This document shows positions 34,489 to 43,692 of a stretch of DNA of 64,000 nt, piece after piece (within the stretch, counting starts at the first letter, position 1; each line of letters begins with the position of its first letter). Origin of the DNA: Brevundimonas diminuta 470-4. Its GTDB lineage: Bacteria; Pseudomonadota; Alphaproteobacteria; Caulobacterales; Caulobacteraceae. The stretch lies in NCBI GenBank assembly GCA_000318405.1, contig KB291761.1:111027-175026 (forward strand). The letters run 5' to 3'. Under the pieces are notes generated by a model. That model ran no database searches. It was given only the letters and a program-made list of their open reading frames with translations, and was not told the origin of the DNA. Both the position numbers and the translations under genes were made by a program.

Positions 34489-35268
34489 ATGATCCGCAAT
34501 CTGCTCATCATCTCCGGCGCAGGCCTGATCCTGGCCATCGTCGGCTTCGGCGGCGCCTTCGCCGTGGGGGGCCGCGACCTGGCCCGCCACGACTGGACCT
34601 GGGTCATCACCGACGACGAGGACGGCGACAGCGGCTTCACCGTCGAGCGCGGCCAGGTCTCGCCGGACGCCACGCGCACCCTCGAATGGACAGGCGACGA
34701 GCGCCTGGCCATCAACATCCCCGCCGACGTCGTCTACGACCAGCAGGCCGAGACGCCCGGCATCACCGTCACGGGCGCCGAAACGGTCGTGAACCGGGTC
34801 CGCTTCACCAACGGCCGCCTGACTCTGGACGAAGCGCCGCGCGGCGACCGCAGCTATGTCCGCTGGACCCGCACCGGCATTCGCGGCTGGAGCGAGACCG
34901 GCGCCCTGAAGATCATCATCAAGGCGCCCTCGGTTAAGGCCTTCGACCTGGCCGGCCCGACCGAGCTGAAGATCCGCGGCTATGACCAGCCGACGCTGGA
35001 CCTGACCCTGACGGGCGCGTCCGACGTGCGCGTTCAGGGACGCACGGGCGCCCTCAACATCGACGCCTCGGGCTCCAGCGACGCCCGCCTCGATGAACTG
35101 ATCGTCAAGGACGCCAAGGTCCAGGTCAGCGGCTCGGGCGACGTCCGCGTCGGCCCCAGCGGCAAGGCCGAGGTCGACGTCTCGGGCAGCGGCGAGGTCC
35201 GCCTGACCCGCCGCCCCGCCGAACTGCGCCAGTCGGTCAGCGGCACGGGCGACGTAAGACAGGACTGA
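34489..35268 (+). CDS. DUF2807 head-GIN beta-helix protein
   Basis: 259 residues, ATG 34489 with AGGAGA upstream. One N-terminal membrane anchor (about 5-27), then a beta-solenoid built from repeats of the ASDVRVQG, SGSSDARLDELIV, GSGDVRVGPSG and GSGEVRLTRR type that defines DUF2807. It is probably periplasmic, tethered to the inner membrane. With PadR and DUF1700 it forms a three-gene module seen widely in bacteria. A strong terminator follows. Confidence 0.85.
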   Translation: MIRNLLIISGAGLILAIVGFGGAFAVGGRDLARHDWTWVITDDEDGDSGFTVERGQVSPDATRTLEWTGDERLAINIPADVVYDQQAETPGITVTGAETVVNRVRFTNGRLTLDEAPRGDRSYVRWTRTGIRGWSETGALKIIIKAPSVKAFDLAGPTELKIRGYDQPTLDLTLTGASDVRVQGRTGALNIDASGSSDARLDELIVKDAKVQVSGSGDVRVGPSGKAEVDVSGSGEVRLTRRPAELRQSVSGTGDVRQD

Positions 35269-35293
35269 TCGACACCGACAGACCGAACGCCTG

Positions 35294-35333
35294 ATCGGCC
35301 CCTTTCGCACGGCGAGAGGGGCCGATTGCTTTG
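35294..35333 (+). terminator. Intrinsic terminator of the padR operon
   Basis: ATCGGCCCCT pairs with AGGGGCCGAT, with further pairing inside (TCGC/GCGA), then TTGCTTT. Confidence 0.85.
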
Positions 35334-35374
35334 CGGCCCGTGACGCCGGGCCCCGCAGCCCCTATCTAGCCTCC

Positions 35375-36805
35375 ATGAGCACTGTCGCCTCCCCCTCCCC
35401 CATCCTCGACGCTGCGGGCGTAGCCCCGGACGAGGCCCTGTCGATCCTGCAGACCGCGCTGGCGGGCGCCGACGACGGGGAGCTGTTCCTCGAGAAGACC
35501 GAGAGCGAATCCCTGGTCTTCGACGACGGGCGGCTGAAGGGCGCCTCCTATGACGCCGTGGAGGGTTTCGGCCTGCGCGTGGTGGCGGGCGAGACCGCCG
35601 GCTACGCCCACGCCAATGAAATCTCCGCCGCGGCCATCCGCCGCGCCGCCGACAGCGCCGCCCTGGCCAAGCGCGGCTATGACGGAACCGCCGCCGAGGC
35701 GCCGCGCGCCACCAACCAGCGCCTCTATGATCCGGTCGATCCGCTGCTGGCCCCGGCCTTCTCGGACAAGATCGCCCTGCTGGCCGAGATCGACGCCTGG
35801 GCCCGCGCCCGCGATCCGCGCGTGGTTCAGGTCTCGGCCTCTCTGGTCGGCGAGCGCCGCGCCATCGACATCCTGCGCGGCGACGGACGACTGCTCAGCG
35901 ACCTGCGCCCGCTGGTGCGGCTGAACGTCTCGGTCACGGTCGAGAAGGACGGCAAGCGCGAGAGCGCCTCGTCCGGCGCCGGCGGCCGCGCGGGCTTCGA
36001 GGAATGGATCGCTCCTGAACGCTGGCAGGCCCAGGTCGACGAGGCCCTGCGTCAGGCCCTGGTCAATCTGGAGGCGGTCGACTGCCCGGCGGGCGAGATG
36101 GACGTGGTGCTGGGCGCGGGCTGGCCCGGCGTCCTGCTGCACGAGGCCGTCGGCCACGGCTTCGAGGGCGACTTCCACCGCAAGGGTTCGTCGGTCTTCA
36201 CCGGCATGATGGGCAAGCGCGTCGCCGCGCCGGGCGTGACGGTCGTGGACGACGGCTCCATCGCCGGGCGTCGCGGCTCCCTGTCGTTCGACGACGAAGG
36301 CACCCCGACCTCGCGCACCGTGCTGATCGAGGACGGCATCATGGTCGGCCTGATGCACGACCGGCTGTCGGCGCGTCAGCTGGGCGCCCATGCCACCGGC
36401 AACGGCCGTCGCCAGTCCTTCGCCCACACGCCCATGCCGCGCATGACCAACACCTTCATGGAGGGCGGCAAGGACAGCCAGGCGGACATGATCGCCAGCA
36501 CCAGGCGCGGCCTCTACGCCGCCAACTTCGGCGGCGGTCAGGTGGACATCACCAACGGCAAGTTCGTCTTCCAGTGCACCGAGGCCTATCTGATCGAGGA
36601 CGGCAAGATCACCGCCCCTGTGCGCGGCGCCACCCTGATCGGCGACGGCGCCACGGCCCTGACCCAGATCCAGATGATCGGCGACGACTTCGCCTTCGAC
36701 CCCGGCGTCGGCACCTGCGGCAAGGCCGGGCAAGGCGTCCCCGTCGGCATCGGCCAGCCCAGCCTCAAGATCGGCGGCCTGACGGTCGGCGGTACGGCGG
36801 TCTAG
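35375..36805 (+). CDS. tldD: TldD metalloprotease
   Basis: 476 residues. The active-site motif HEAVGHGFEGD (about residues 255) supplies the zinc ligands and the late GGGQVDITNGKFVF and GVGTCGKAGQGVPVG blocks are TldD-specific. With PmbA/TldE it forms the heterodimeric protease that matures microcins and degrades unfolded peptides; PmbA is not in the window. It sits downstream of the padR operon terminator as a single gene and is convergent with the GumN-like gene, sharing a CTAG at the stops. Confidence 0.95.
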   Translation: MSTVASPSPILDAAGVAPDEALSILQTALAGADDGELFLEKTESESLVFDDGRLKGASYDAVEGFGLRVVAGETAGYAHANEISAAAIRRAADSAALAKRGYDGTAAEAPRATNQRLYDPVDPLLAPAFSDKIALLAEIDAWARARDPRVVQVSASLVGERRAIDILRGDGRLLSDLRPLVRLNVSVTVEKDGKRESASSGAGGRAGFEEWIAPERWQAQVDEALRQALVNLEAVDCPAGEMDVVLGAGWPGVLLHEAVGHGFEGDFHRKGSSVFTGMMGKRVAAPGVTVVDDGSIAGRRGSLSFDDEGTPTSRTVLIEDGIMVGLMHDRLSARQLGAHATGNGRRQSFAHTPMPRMTNTFMEGGKDSQADMIASTRRGLYAANFGGGQVDITNGKFVFQCTEAYLIEDGKITAPVRGATLIGDGATALTQIQMIGDDFAFDPGVGTCGKAGQGVPVGIGQPSLKIGGLTVGGTAV

Positions 36806-37833
36806 GGCGCCGCAGTCTCAGGCGTCCCATTCTCAGGCGTCCCACTCTCAGGCGCCCCACTCTCAGGCGTGATGGGCTTCCATTCCGGCCCGTCGACCTC
36901 GAAGCCCTGCGTCTCCAGCTGGTCCAGCACCCCGCCCGGTTCGGCCAGGCGGCGCAGCGGCGCGACCGCCAGCGTCAGGCCCGGCTGGCGAAGCGCCTGG
37001 GTGACGGCTTCGGTCCATTCGGCGCGCAGCTGCGGCCCGATCTGCGGGTCGCCCCACGGCCAGCAGCGATCCACCGCCTGATCCACCGGCGAGGCCAGCA
37101 CCTCGGCCACCCGCAGCCCGCGCCAGGCCTCTGCGCGCAGACGCAGGGCGTCCGGCCCCAGTTCGGCGGCCGACAGGGCGGCGCGCAGGCATTCGCGGTG
37201 CGTCGCAGGCGGTGCGGAGATCAGGCTCTCGATCAGGTCGGCGCCGCGCACCACGCCGATCGAACGGATCGGCACACGCGCCTTGCGCGCGGCGCGCCGC
37301 ACGGCGTCGTCGGCGCCGACGGACCGGGCGTCCGTCTCGCCCGCCTTGTTCTTGAACAGATCAATGGCCAGCAGCAGCAGGCTGTAGCGCCGCCACTGGT
37401 CGGTCTTCTCCCCCGCCATCAGGGCCTCGAGCCGCGCCTGATCCTCTGGCGTCAGATAATCGGCCGTCGTCGTCCCCTCCGGCAGCCAGCCGATGGTGCG
37501 GATGCGCCACATCAACCGCAGCACGTCAGCAGGCGAGGCGCGGCCCCGTTGAGGAAACAGGATGCGGTCGGCGCGGGCCGCCGCCTCCTCCAGAGCCTGC
37601 GGCCGCCAATCGAACCCGCGCGGCGCCTCTTCGATGGCGCCGACCAGAATCATTACGCCTTCACCGTCGCGCCTGACCGTCCACATGGGCGCGCCCGCCC
37701 GCCGCGCGGAGACGACCACCTCGTCCAGGCGGGTCGGCGCCTCCGCCTGATCCGGGGCTGCGAGGACCGAGGCAGGCACGGCGGACCACGCCAGGCAAGC
37801 GGACAGGGCGATAAGCGCGAAGCGAGCTTTCAT
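36802..37833 (-). CDS. TraB/GumN-family secreted protein
   Basis: 343 residues with signal peptide (cleavage near VLAAPD, about residue 26). The TraB/GumN (COG3735) body is recognisable: MWTVRRDGEGVMILVGAIEE, AARADRILFPQ, LTPEDQARLEALMA, ARVPIRS-like KARVPIRSIGV. The usual short Gly-x-x-His motif near the N-terminus is replaced by VGAIEEA, so it may have lost the metal-site residue. The C-terminal tail is encoded by four 15-bp tandem repeats (36816-36870) giving Pro-Glu-x-Gly repeats. Function is unknown. Confidence 0.75.
   Translation of the reverse strand: MKARFALIALSACLAWSAVPASVLAAPDQAEAPTRLDEVVVSARRAGAPMWTVRRDGEGVMILVGAIEEAPRGFDWRPQALEEAAARADRILFPQRGRASPADVLRLMWRIRTIGWLPEGTTTADYLTPEDQARLEALMAGEKTDQWRRYSLLLLAIDLFKNKAGETDARSVGADDAVRRAARKARVPIRSIGVVRGADLIESLISAPPATHRECLRAALSAAELGPDALRLRAEAWRGLRVAEVLASPVDQAVDRCWPWGDPQIGPQLRAEWTEAVTQALRQPGLTLAVAPLRRLAEPGGVLDQLETQGFEVDGPEWKPITPESGAPESGTPENGTPETAAP
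36816..36870. repeat. 15-bp tandem repeat, 3.7 copies
   Basis: TCTCAGGCGTCCCAT and one-base variants start at 36816, 36831, 36846 and 36861 (last partial). They encode the acidic Pro-rich tail of the GumN-like protein. Confidence 0.95.
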
Positions 37834-37975
37834 GCGCTCATCCTTAGACCCATCGAAAACCGCCGCACGTGACTATTCCGTAATGGTGTCCGCGATTTAA
37901 TCCACCTGTCCAGCTTGTAACTGGAGATCGCAAGGCGCGCCGTCCACACCTCTGCCGACACCGAGGGAGAGAGAA

Positions 37976-40027
37976 ATGAACACCAGAAGCGCCCTGCTGG
38001 CCACCACCGCCCTGCTGCTGAGCGCCGCCTCCCCGGCCGCCGCTCTGGCCGCGGACAAGGCCGACGCCCCCGCGCGTCAGACGGCCGTGCCCGGCGATCA
38101 GGCCGTGCTGATCTTCACCCCTGATTTCTTCGCCCATGCTCGTCCGAATACGGCGCTGGACATGGTCAATCGGGTGCCCGGCTTCTCGGTGAACGACGGC
38201 AGCGACGCGCGCGGCTTTGAAGGCGCAGTCGGCAACGTGCTGATCAACGGCTCGCGCCCGGCGTCCAAGAACGACACCGGCTCCAACGTCCTGGCGCGCA
38301 CCGTCGCCAGCCAGGTCGAGCGCATCGAACTGATCCGGGGCGGGGCGCCGGGCATCGAGATGCAGGGCTATTCCGTCGTCGCCAACGTCATCCTGAAGAA
38401 TACGGTCAGCCGCGAGCACATCGCCACCTTCAACGCCAATCTGTTCGAGGGCGGCCAGGACCTGTTCGGCGGCTCCTATCAGTTCACCGAGCGCAAGGGC
38501 GACCGCACCTGGGGCGTGACCCTGAGCGACGGCATCTCCATGAGCGACTCCAACGGCGCCGGTCCGCTGCGCCGCGTCGGCCCGGACGGGGAAATCCTGC
38601 GCGCCGAGGATTACTACAACGACGGCTACGGCGGCGGGAACTCGATCCGCGGCAACTTCTCCAGCCCTTTCCTGGGCGGCAAGATCGACCTGACGGCGCG
38701 TTACGGGATCAACGACTGGCACAACATCAACCGCCAGACCGCGCCCGGCGTGCTGCGCGAAAGCCTGTATGACGAAGACGGCCACAGCGGCGAGTTCGGC
38801 GTCGTCTACACCCGCCCGCTGTCCGAGAAGCTGAAGCTGGAAACCCGCTTCATCCATGAGTTCGGCGACTATGACTCGGCCTCGGTCTCGCGCGGTCGGG
38901 TGATTGACGTCCAGAGCCCGGAACAACTGTTCAGTTCTGACGGCAAGTCGTCCGAAACCATCCTGCGCGGCCTGGTGCGCTATGAGCGGACCCCGTCGAT
39001 GGATTTCGAGGCGGGCGGCGAAATCGCCTACAACATGATGCAGCGCGATCAGGCCTATTCGATCGACGGCGTCGGCGTTCCCCTGCCCTCCGCCTCGGTC
39101 AAGGTCGAGGAGACGCGCGGCCAACTGTTCGGCAAGGCGACCTGGCGCATCAATCCCAAATGGACGCTGGAAAGCGGCCTGCGGCTGGAATCCTCGACCA
39201 TCAGCCAGTCCGGCGACGCTGACCAGGAAAAGAGCTTCTTCTTCGCCAAGCCGCGCCTGCTGGCCACCTGGACCCCGGCGGCCAACAACCAGCTGCGCCT
39301 GCGGCTGGAACGCACCGTCGGCCAGCTGGACTTCAGCGACTTCGCCGCCTCGGCCGAATTCGCCGACGGCAATGTCTTCGGCGGCAATGTGAACCTGCAT
39401 CCCGAATCGCGCTGGGTCGCAGAACTCACCTATGAGAAGCGTTTCTGGGGCGAAGGCGTCGTCAGCGTCGGCCTGCGCCATGACGAGATCACCGACGCCA
39501 TCGACGTCATCCCCCTGGAAGGCGGTTACGCCGCCGTCGGCAATATCGGCGACGGGACGCTGGATCAGCTGGTGCTGAACGTCACCATTCCGACCGACAA
39601 ACTGGGCGTCTCGGGCGGCAAGTTCGGCTTCCGCAACACCTGGAACCACACCGAAGTCACCGACCCGACCACCGGCGAGATCCGCCCCATCTCCGGCGTC
39701 CGCGCCAGCCAGGCGACCATCACCTTCCAGCAGGACATCACGCGCTGGAAGGTGCAGTGGGGCGGCGCCTGGATCCCCCTGCTGGGCCAGAAGAACTATC
39801 GCCCGGACCAGATCTCGGGCTGGCGCGGTCACGACTACTATGAGCTGTGGGGCGAGTATAAGCCGACGCCGACCCTGTCGATCCGCGCCCAGATCAACAT
39901 CTGGGACGACTTCAACGTCCAGCTCACCCAGTTCGCTGATCGCGAGACGCGGCCGATCGCCTTTGTCGAGAACCGCTTCATCGACCCGCGCACCTTCTAT
40001 CAGATCCGCCTGCGCAAGACCTTCTGA
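37976..40027 (+). CDS. TonB-dependent receptor
   Basis: 683 residues with signal peptide (cleavage after ALA-AD, about 26). The plug domain is present (DMVNRVPGFSVNDGSDARG, VLINGSRPASKND, VERIELIRGGAPGIEMQG), followed by a ~22-strand barrel and the terminal Phe of YQIRLRKTF. It imports a scarce substrate across the outer membrane using TonB. No FecR or carbohydrate genes are near; the neighbouring POT transporter hints at peptides but is not proof. A GAGGGAGAG ribosome site precedes the ATG. Confidence 0.88.
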   Translation: MNTRSALLATTALLLSAASPAAALAADKADAPARQTAVPGDQAVLIFTPDFFAHARPNTALDMVNRVPGFSVNDGSDARGFEGAVGNVLINGSRPASKNDTGSNVLARTVASQVERIELIRGGAPGIEMQGYSVVANVILKNTVSREHIATFNANLFEGGQDLFGGSYQFTERKGDRTWGVTLSDGISMSDSNGAGPLRRVGPDGEILRAEDYYNDGYGGGNSIRGNFSSPFLGGKIDLTARYGINDWHNINRQTAPGVLRESLYDEDGHSGEFGVVYTRPLSEKLKLETRFIHEFGDYDSASVSRGRVIDVQSPEQLFSSDGKSSETILRGLVRYERTPSMDFEAGGEIAYNMMQRDQAYSIDGVGVPLPSASVKVEETRGQLFGKATWRINPKWTLESGLRLESSTISQSGDADQEKSFFFAKPRLLATWTPAANNQLRLRLERTVGQLDFSDFAASAEFADGNVFGGNVNLHPESRWVAELTYEKRFWGEGVVSVGLRHDEITDAIDVIPLEGGYAAVGNIGDGTLDQLVLNVTIPTDKLGVSGGKFGFRNTWNHTEVTDPTTGEIRPISGVRASQATITFQQDITRWKVQWGGAWIPLLGQKNYRPDQISGWRGHDYYELWGEYKPTPTLSIRAQINIWDDFNVQLTQFADRETRPIAFVENRFIDPRTFYQIRLRKTF

Positions 40028-40081
40028 GGAACCGGAAACCACGCGCCCCGGAGCCAACCGGGGCCTTCCCCGGACAACTGA

Positions 40082-40120
40082 AAAGGGCGGCGCCTCCTGC
40101 GAGACGCCGCCCTTTCCTTT
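40082..40120 (+). terminator. Intrinsic terminator after the TonB receptor
   Basis: AAAGGGCGGCG pairs with CGCCGCCCTTT, followed by CCTTT. Confidence 0.85.
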
Positions 40121-40127
40121 GATGGTC

Positions 40128-40281
40128 AGCCGGTCCGGCGCGAACGCTGGACCGGCTTTCTCATGGACGCCGAGACCATTATCGGTTCGGATTTAATCAG
40201 TCCGAACCCAGATCAATGGTCCAGCATCAATTGAGCGAATGTCTGGGTTCACATGCGATCGCATGTGAACCCATTTCGCTC
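40128..40281. repeat. Three nested inverted repeats between converging genes
   Basis: (1) AGCCGGTCC 40128-40136 with GGACCGGCT 40149-40157. (2) GACCATT 40174-40180 with AATGGTC 40215-40221, enclosing GGTTCGGA 40184-40191 with TCCGAACC 40201-40208. (3) a 30-bp perfect palindrome 40244-40273 with half TGGGTTCACATGCGA, flanked by GAGCGAA (40233-40239) and TTCGCTC (40275-40281). They fill the space between the TonB receptor and the POT gene. No T-run follows, so they are not plain terminators. Confidence 0.8.
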
Positions 40282-42131
40282 TAGTGCGGCGCCTTTTCGT
40301 GCGACCAGCCCTTGATGAAGAAGCTGAGGACGATGAAGCCGACGCCGATGCCCATGCCCCACACGCCCAGCATGCCGAACACTTCCAGCGAGGTGCGCAG
40401 CGCGGCGCCGGGGTCCAGCACCTGGCCGCCGACCGTCTCGGTCCCGGCCAGACCGGCGATCCAGCCGCCGACGTACTGGGCGATGGACGAGGCCAGGAAC
40501 CACACAGCCATCATGAAGCTGACGACCTTGGGCAGCGACAGCTTGGTGATCTCCGACAGGCCCACCGGCGACAGGAACAGCTCGCCCAGGGTGTGGAACA
40601 TGTAGAGCAGGCCCAGCAGCAGGATCGGCATCTGGAAGGCCGAGTCGGCCAGACCAGCGCCCCACACCACGATCATGAAGCCCAGACCGACCTGCAGCAG
40701 GCCGAGACCGAACTTCAGCACCGGGTTCGGATCCATGTTGCGCTTGCCCAGGAAGGCCCACAGGGCCGCCATGATCGGCGCGAAGATCAGGATGAAGCCG
40801 GCGTTGAACGACTGGGTCTGCGCCGCCGTCACCGTGGCGTCGATCCAGAAGCCGGTGGGCGTGATGCCCGCCGCCGCCAGTTGGGCCGGAGTGCCGATGG
40901 TGACGCCCAGGAACTGCACCGCCGTCGGCGTCAGGCTGAGGTCGACGTTACGGTCGGCGAACAGGTTCAGCGAGGTGCCGGCCTGTTCGAACAGGGTGAA
41001 GAAGACCACCGAGCCGAAGATCAGCACCACCGCCAGCATCATGCGCTCGCGCTGGATGCGGTTCTCGCAGACCTTGACGATGATGTAGGCGATGAAGGCC
41101 AGCGAGGCGATGGTCGCAGCGCCCAGCACCCAGCCCACCAGGGCGTTGCGCTGAACCATGAACCACACGACGCCGACGCCCAGCACGCTGAGCAGATAGA
41201 TCGACCACTCGCGGTTCAGCGGGCCCAGGAAGGGCTTCTTCAGATCGCCCTCGACCGGCGGCTCGCCCTTGCCCTGCAGCAGCGGCTTGCCCAGGACGAA
41301 GACGACCCAGCCCAGCGCCATGCCGACGCCGGCCAGGCCGAAGCCCGCCCACCAGCCGACCGTCTGGCCCAGATAGCCGCACAGCACCGCGGCCCAGAAG
41401 GCCCCCAGGTTGATGCCGTAATAGTAGAGGGTGAAGCCCGAATCCCGGCGCGGGTCGCCGTCAGGATACAATTGCCCCACGATGGTGGAGATGTTCGGCT
41501 TCAGATAGCCCACGCCCATGATGATCAGGGCGATCGCCAGATAGAAGACGTTGATGCCCGCCATGTCGCGGGTCACATCGATCTTGTAGTCGCCGGTCGG
41601 CAGCACGGCCGGGATCGGCGCGTCCTGCGGCAGGTCCCGGATCGCCAGGCCGTTCTCGACCGGGGCGAAGGCGTATTTCTGGCCGTTGACCATCAGGCCC
41701 ACGTCGCGGGCGGCGCCGCGGCCCTCGGCCGAGATTTCATAGGTCGCGCCCTGATAGGTCAGGGTTTCGGTGGCGGGACGGCCCTCGAAAGCCATCATGC
41801 CGTGACCGGCGACCAGCAGCAGCGCGCCGAAGGCCACGGCCTTGCGCGTGCCGATGAAGCGGTCGGCCATCATGCCGCCCAGCAGCGGCAGCAGGTAGAC
41901 CAGCGAGGTGTACGAGCCATAGGCCGACCCGGCCTGGGCGTCGTTGAACAGGAAGTGCTGGGTCAGGAAGAAGATCAGGATGCCGCGCATCCCGTAGTAG
42001 GAGAAGCGCTCCCACATCTCCGCGAAGAACAGGATGATCAGTCCGCGCGGGTGATTTTTCAGGATCTGCATCAGCACGGGCACGCCCGTGACCAGGGTGA
42101 TGATCAGACCGATGGCGATGACGATATTCAT
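40281..42131 (-). CDS. POT-family peptide transporter (proton-coupled)
   Basis: 616 residues with about 14 membrane helices. POT signature: FFAEMWERFSYYGMRG with the E38-x-x-E-R42 proton-coupling motif, then LPLLGGMMADRFIGTRKAV and INLGAFWAAVLCG. A large periplasmic loop (about 115-190) between helices 3 and 4 is longer than in DtpA. It imports di- and tripeptides into the cytosol. Stop is TAG shared in a CTAG sequence next to the inverted-repeat block. Confidence 0.93.
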   Translation of the reverse strand: MNIVIAIGLIITLVTGVPVLMQILKNHPRGLIILFFAEMWERFSYYGMRGILIFFLTQHFLFNDAQAGSAYGSYTSLVYLLPLLGGMMADRFIGTRKAVAFGALLLVAGHGMMAFEGRPATETLTYQGATYEISAEGRGAARDVGLMVNGQKYAFAPVENGLAIRDLPQDAPIPAVLPTGDYKIDVTRDMAGINVFYLAIALIIMGVGYLKPNISTIVGQLYPDGDPRRDSGFTLYYYGINLGAFWAAVLCGYLGQTVGWWAGFGLAGVGMALGWVVFVLGKPLLQGKGEPPVEGDLKKPFLGPLNREWSIYLLSVLGVGVVWFMVQRNALVGWVLGAATIASLAFIAYIIVKVCENRIQRERMMLAVVLIFGSVVFFTLFEQAGTSLNLFADRNVDLSLTPTAVQFLGVTIGTPAQLAAAGITPTGFWIDATVTAAQTQSFNAGFILIFAPIMAALWAFLGKRNMDPNPVLKFGLGLLQVGLGFMIVVWGAGLADSAFQMPILLLGLLYMFHTLGELFLSPVGLSEITKLSLPKVVSFMMAVWFLASSIAQYVGGWIAGLAGTETVGGQVLDPGAALRTSLEVFGMLGVWGMGIGVGFIVLSFFIKGWSHEKAPH

Positions 42132-42482
42132 GCCTGGGCCCCCGCGCAGATCATGATCGACGTCGCTTCATTCACAGTCACCGTCTGGGCCATCGCCAGG
42201 GCGTCGCCCCCTCGAGTGCCGGGCCGGCGCGCAAGTCGCGCGCCCCCTCCGTCCGTCGTGCTCAACGGCAAGCTCCATTGTCTGACGCCCCCGACGGGCG
42301 TGGAAGCGACCAGAAACAGCACGGTCACGGATTGCAAACAAGCGTTAACGGCCAAATCGAGACTGCCGAGGGGCGCCGGATCGTCGCACAAGTTCGCGTT
42401 CTGGGGGTGATTAGATCATTCTACACATATTTCGCGAATGCTCTCCGAACGCCGAGATGCGGCTGAGGAGACTCGAACAGAC
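42132..42482. other. 351-bp intergenic region between divergent genes
   Basis: It separates the POT transporter (minus) from a GNAT gene (plus) and must hold both promoters. A minus-strand frame at 42128-42391 has no family features or good ribosome site. GAGGAG near 42473 is a possible ribosome site for the GNAT gene. No further structure was recognised. Confidence 0.5.
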
Positions 42483-43649
42483 ATGTCGTTACGCCCGTTT
42501 ACCGAGACCGACCTGGAGGCCGTCAATCAACTGCACCGCAGCGTGTGGTGGCCGGAGCGGTCGGCGGCGGGCTGGCGCTGGTTGATGGCGAATCCGGCCT
42601 CGGCCGAGATCGGCGCGCCCCACGGCTGGGTGATCGACGACGGCGCCGGGCCTCAGGCTTTCGTCGGCAACTTCATCCAGCGCTTCTGGCGGAACGACCA
42701 ACGCCTGCATGCCGCGACGGGCTATTCCATCGTCGTTCCACCGGCGCAGCGGGGCCGCAGCCGGTCCCTGATCAACACCTTTGTCGACCAGCCCCACTGT
42801 TTCGCCCGCTACACGCTGAATGCGAACGCCCGCTCCAGCCCGCTGTACAAGCGGCACGGCATGGTTCCGTGGCCACCGCAAACCCATACGCTGAAGCTGT
42901 CATGGCTGATCGACCCGGCCGCCTGCCTGTACGGACGGGGCCTGCGCGAGGTCGTGTACCGCGCCCCGGCCCTGGCCCGCCTGCTGGGCGAACAGCTGTC
43001 GCCCCTGCCCCGGCTTAGCGGCGAGCGCCGCCTGCGTCAGGCTGAAGGCCGCCTGCCTGACGGGGTCAGGCTCCACTGCGACCTCTCGGAACGCTCGGAC
43101 TACGCCCGTTTCTGGACGGCCCTGCGCGCCGAGGGGCGGCTGACGGCGGACCGCAGCCCGGAGATCATGCGCTGGCGGCTGTCGGACCCGGAACTGACTG
43201 TGCCGCCTCTGTGTCTGGCCTATCGCGACGCCGGGCGGCTGACAGGCTTCGCCGTCGCCATGCTGAACAAGCAGACGCCGCTGGAGCCGCCGATCCTGGA
43301 GATCATCGACCTGGTCGCGCTGGACAATGATTCAACGGCGATACAGGCGCTGGTCGAGGGCCTGCGTCGCATGGCGCCCGCGCTGGGCGCCGCCAAGGTG
43401 CGGCTGCAGGTGGTGTCGCCTGACCTGCTCGCCGCCCTGGGCCGACTGGGCCAGAAAGCCTGGCGCGAGGGCGGCTGGGGCCACTGTCACATCGCCTTCG
43501 ACGAAGAGCTGCAGGACGCGGGCTGGCGGCCCACCCCCTATGACGGCGACTATTCCTTCTGCCTGCGCCCCCTGCCCGCGCGGGCCAGCGCCGCCCTGCG
43601 GCTGACGTCGGCGCCCATGCGCGCTCAAACGATGGAAGCGCGGGCGTGA
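42483..43649 (+). CDS. GNAT-fold acetyltransferase-like protein
   Basis: 388 residues from ATG 42483 (ATG 42438 upstream is possible). The N-terminal ~145 residues have a GNAT core (MSLRPFTETDLEAVNQLHRS, SIVVPPAQRGRSRSLINTF as a modified acetyl-CoA loop, ANARSSPLYKRHGMVPW), and a second half of similar size (RLTGFAVAMLNK, LGQKAWREGG) suggests a tandem GNAT as in polysaccharide-linked acetyltransferases. Substrate unknown. A terminator follows at 43656. Confidence 0.65.
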   Translation: MSLRPFTETDLEAVNQLHRSVWWPERSAAGWRWLMANPASAEIGAPHGWVIDDGAGPQAFVGNFIQRFWRNDQRLHAATGYSIVVPPAQRGRSRSLINTFVDQPHCFARYTLNANARSSPLYKRHGMVPWPPQTHTLKLSWLIDPAACLYGRGLREVVYRAPALARLLGEQLSPLPRLSGERRLRQAEGRLPDGVRLHCDLSERSDYARFWTALRAEGRLTADRSPEIMRWRLSDPELTVPPLCLAYRDAGRLTGFAVAMLNKQTPLEPPILEIIDLVALDNDSTAIQALVEGLRRMAPALGAAKVRLQVVSPDLLAALGRLGQKAWREGGWGHCHIAFDEELQDAGWRPTPYDGDYSFCLRPLPARASAALRLTSAPMRAQTMEARA

Positions 43650-43655
43650 ATTGAA

Positions 43656-43679
43656 ACGAGGGCCTCTTCGGGCCCTCGT
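43656..43679. terminator. Hairpin terminator between GNAT gene and mscL
   Basis: ACGAGGGCC and GGCCCTCGT, 9-bp stem, loop TCTTCG. It serves converging transcripts. Confidence 0.7.
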
Positions 43680-43692
43680 CAGGCGCCGCCGT

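Noticed and set aside
42128-42391. 87-codon minus-strand frame upstream of the POT gene
   Set aside because: No ribosome site, no domain, overlaps the promoter region of a transporter.
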